This document shows positions 1 to 64,000 of a stretch of DNA of 64,000 nt, one piece after another. Source of the stretch: Pholis gunnellus (Eukaryota > Chordata > Actinopteri > Perciformes > Pholidae); contig OU342809.1 of NCBI GenBank assembly GCA_910591455.2, positions 14,547,519-14,611,518 of the forward strand, given 5' to 3'. The first letter of the stretch is position 1, and each line of letters starts with the position of its first letter. The notes under the pieces were generated by a model. That model was not told the DNA's origin and searched no databases. It saw nothing but the letters and a program-made list of their open reading frames with translations. The position numbers and the translations under genes are program-made.

Positions 1-174
1 AGAATAGTCTATGCTTACACAATTGTTTTCATATTAAAAAAAAAGAAAGATGGCCTAAACACATGACATTGCTACATTGATGGAAGTGCTGGAGCTAAAT
101 TCCATATCAAACATGTCCAGAAGCAACAACAACAAGTAGAGGACAAAGTCTAATGTTGAAAGGCCAATAACTAC

Positions 175-512
175 TAGCCCTATGGGGTCAAATCACTGTC
201 AATAACTGCGCGCACAAATGAGACCCATGCCTCTTCTTGTGCACGCTTGTGTAGAGGTCCCGCGGGTAAAACTCAAACAGCGTACGCATATTAGTTTTGC
301 AAGCGCTTTCACATCACACCGCGCAGAATATCTCTGCTCGTGTGAGCAAAATTGAAGCCTGCGAGGAGAAAACCATGCTCTGAGCGCGAAGAGCGTCCCC
401 TGGCGCACTCCTTCTACCACTGCTCCTTCTGCTTGCAAAGCTTTTATCTCATTCGTCCGTGGATCTCATTTGTGCTCGCGGATATTGAGAGTGATTTGAC
501 CCCATATAGCCC
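175..512. mobile_element. MITE-like non-autonomous DNA transposon with ~47-bp terminal inverted repeats
   Basis: The sequence beginning TATGGGGTCAAATCACT at 181 recurs as its reverse complement ending at 506. The match extends about 47 bp per arm with roughly six mismatches (both arms continue through TCAATA and GCACAAATGAGA). The element is about 326 bp and is flanked by the direct repeat TAGCCC (175-180 and 507-512), which looks like a target-site duplication. The interior is richer in CpG than the flanking intron and has no transposase. I cannot assign the superfamily, because a 6-bp duplication does not fit the common ones cleanly and the true TSD may be shorter or longer. Confidence 0.65.
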
Positions 513-1537
513 TTCCACTGATCAATTCTTGCAAGACTTTTCCTTTCTTTGATGGCTGTGTAGCTACTTTAGTTGACAGCTGAACGGAAACACAAAAATG
601 TGAAGCACTGTAGTTTCAGCTTTGTGGAGTTGGTCCGCTCGTCCTGCCGATGTTAACTCGACGAGAGGACTAAAAAAGAGTCAATGCTTACATCTTGTAA
701 ATCTCCTCATATCTTTTAGCTCCAGCAGGGAAGTATAGTGAACATGAAAGCACAAATGTTCCACCCTCCTTATTCGTATGAACAGAAATGAGGACAAGAG
801 AAGAAGAAAGTTGAGGAGCAAGGCTTTAAAAAAACGTCATCTGAAGAGTGCCTTCAAACTTCGGAGCTCTTTGAAAGCTACATTCTGAGATCTCGATTGA
901 TACATTACTGTGAATGAAGCACTCTTCTGAACAGCACATTAGAATTAACATCAATTAGTGTCAATTGTATGGTAAAGTAAAACTGCGATTGACAACCAAA
1001 AATTTACAGCACTTGTTCTTACAACCTGCCAAATCATTAAAAACACAACTGGGCCAAATCCTGAGTAGATCAAAAGAGAAGACATTCATGTGACAGTGGC
1101 ACCTCAGAACTTGTCTGTTAGTCGCAACATTAACATGGCTGTTAATGCCACGATCGTGAGGGGATGAGATTAATGTGACACACCATTATAGTTCAGTCAT
1201 GTTCAAATACTTCCGAAAATGCATCCTTAAATCTTTGAGGTTATCACTGATATTACGGTAGGATGGGGTGCGATGATAAGAAGGAAAGTTTACAGTCTTA
1301 TCAGAGTTATATCAGTGATGGCTGCAAAGAAATGTGGATATAAGGATGTATTACGTATTATTTGAACAAGGACTCTGGAAAGTTGAAAAGGTAGCTACTA
1401 ACAGGGTCAAAGGTTAGGACCCAACAGAGTGTGTGAGAGATGAGGAGAGGCTTTCAGGAAGTGCATGCCTCCGAGCCCTGTTACCTTGTTTGCACCAACA
1501 GATAATATTCTACTACCAGTTCTGCTACTACTACTAT

Positions 1538-1542
<5 letters not shown>

Positions 1543-1608
<66 letters not shown>

Positions 1609-1628
1609 CACACACACACACACACACT
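1543..1628. repeat. (CA)n microsatellite
   Basis: A nearly pure CA/AC array with one interruption (CCTACA near 1606). The apparent ORFs here encode only TH or CV repeats and are artefacts. Confidence 0.95.
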
Positions 1629-2756
1629 ACCGTCTCTTTATTGACTACTACTGTCTATAGTATGCACTTAACTACCCAGATCACTTAACAGTATGTCAGG
1701 GAGGAGAGTTGTAACTATAGAATCAAGGAGCAATTTAGACCCAGGGGCATACATTGTAGTACTACTGTATATCTCTAAAACCAATTATGTGTATTTAAAC
1801 AATATTGCCAAATATTTTATGTTCTTTTTAAATAAGATTGTATTACGACAGACAGTGAATAAATCAGGTGATGCAAACAAGGTAAAATAAAACATTTAAA
1901 AGAAAATACATGAAAGAAAATGTATATCAGGGTTGTTATCTTTCAATGGGATTAGTTGAAAGGCTTGTTAGGAAAATTATATTTAAAAAAAAGCTTAAGT
2001 TTACCCTAGGGGCTATAACCTTAAGGTTTACTCTCTTCGGTGTCCTCACATCTGCAGAGATATAAAGGACTTCATTGTACCTTCAGGTATGGTGTGAAAA
2101 CAAGAAACCCACAGATAATAGACAAAACAGCATTGTGCTTCAGATGCTTCAGATAACCCTATAGTAGTCGCTGTGTGAGAACCCAGTTTGTGTTTTCCTC
2201 TTTTCTATGCTTCAGCTTTGCTTTTTACTTACTGATGTTGCAACTTACTGTACGACCCCTAGAAAGGTACAGCACATATTAACAATGTTGTTACACTAAA
2301 ATTGTCAGGGAAGCTAATGCCAGCAATACTGGGGACCTCTGATCTCATTACCGCTAAAATATGGATTCATTTGCATGTTTTAAAATGTGAGTACAATCAA
2401 ATCATGCACAGAAATAAATCGAGGCTGCCTTCTTTAGCCTCAAGCTTTCCCTCTTTCCAGAGAAATGTTATCAGATTTAAGACTAAAATAGACTCGAAGA
2501 CTAGAATTGTTGTCTATAAAATATGTTTGCTTTTAAATAATAAATGAAAGCAAAAAAGAGTTACATTTTGGCAAACAGGAGAAAAGAAATGTCTGACAAG
2601 TGTGCAATTATAATTCATTTAATAATGTAATTTGTGCTGGCCAGTGGACCTTCTTTAGATTGCTAACTCTCTCTGTCTCTGCCATCATCTGAGTAAAATA
2701 AAACAACTTTTAATAAAACCATTTGTTCTGGTAAAGTTTACTAGCTTCTCTCTTAC

Positions 2757-63499
<60,743 letters not shown>

Positions 63500-64000
63500 C
63501 TGGAGGTGGGGATAGAGTAGAGTAAAGGGAAGGGAAAGGGGGAAACACATGGGACAGAGAGGGAAGAACAGCTCCATTTATTTCAATGAAAAAATTGAAA
63601 TCAAACAACTCACAAAAATAAATGAATATAAATACATCCTATCTTTTTATTTCGCTCACTCTCCTAATAAATGTTTCACACATTTTGTCCTTTGTTGTGG
63701 TAGATGTGTAACATCTGTACGTGTGGCAATGTTCTGGGCGCTGTGTGGAACAGCCTGCCTTATGTACAAACAAATTAACTTTGATGTGCACAGGATGTGT
63801 CAGTGTCAATTTCACATGGACTTCATCAGCCAGAAAGGCTGAAAATCAGAAACAGACCGCGACGGTAAGTCAGCAGCGGGTGGGTGCTGTTACGCTGCTT
63901 AAGTTTTTAATAGCAATCAATGATTCAATCTAGCAGCAAGGTGTACGATATGATAATACACGCACGGTAACATGCAGTGGTTCTTGGATACCACACATAC
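63500..64000. other. intron upstream of the last ankyrin exon (incomplete)
   Basis: No further ankyrin exon is visible before the window ends, and I see no other element. Confidence 0.6.

Larger units (their letters stand above)
1..2756. other. intron 3' of the large proline-rich exon (incomplete)
   Basis: The donor at 2751-2756 (GTAAGA on the minus strand) leaves the gene in phase 2, so the next exon (expected to begin R-L-F-S-S-L-G-E-L) must follow. I found no such sequence down to base 1, so it lies outside the window. This stretch holds a MITE-like element (175-512) and a (CA)n tract (about 1543-1628). The rest is AT-rich with no coding signal I can support. Confidence 0.7.

Overview
This is a teleost-like vertebrate genomic window dominated by one multi-exon gene on the minus strand, a SHANK3 orthologue (postsynaptic density scaffold). 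I base this on conserved protein blocks: the last ankyrin segment, a split SH3 domain, a class I PDZ domain, the 24-nt RRR exon, and a very large proline-rich exon with Homer (PPDEF) and cortactin (KPPVPPKP) motifs. The blocks KSPLVKQLQVEDAQE and SSRLQQLNKDTRSLGEEP favour SHANK3 over SHANK1 or SHANK2. Short introns, abundant (CA)n tracts and fish-type RTE/LINE debris suggest a ray-finned fish. I cannot decide between shank3a and shank3b.

Layout, in gene order (high to low coordinates): ankyrin-end exon at 63.4 kb; linker exons at 62.3-62.5 and 61.9-62.05 kb; SH3 first half at 52.6-52.8 kb; three in-frame acidic cassette exons at 52.16, 49.98 and 48.2 kb; SH3 second half at 36.3 kb; SH3-PDZ linker at 15.35 kb; PDZ exons at 12.5, 11.0 and 10.3 kb; proline-rich exons at 7.2, 7.03, 6.5, 6.1, 5.0-5.5 and 2.76-4.87 kb. 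The N-terminal SPN and most ankyrin repeats lie beyond the right edge. The remaining C-terminal part and the SAM exon lie beyond the left edge. Every constitutive exon junction I traced is phase-consistent.

The most interesting signal is the set of three symmetric phase-1 exons (24, 27 and 75 bp). Each encodes an Asp/Glu/Tyr-rich peptide and each would splice into the middle of the SH3 domain, just before its n-Src loop. Three further sites look like internal starts for short isoforms: a 68-codon in-frame 5' extension of the exon at 7.2 kb, a possible first exon at 25.0-25.2 kb, and a GC-rich upstream region at 53.2-53.6 kb.

The introns (up to 21 kb) carry long dinucleotide arrays, a poly-G tract, a MITE-like inverted-repeat element, a decayed hAT transposase fragment, and decayed non-LTR retrotransposon pieces. 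They also contain consensus RFX X-box-like palindromes. I saw no rRNA, tRNA or CRISPR array, and no second convincing protein-coding gene.
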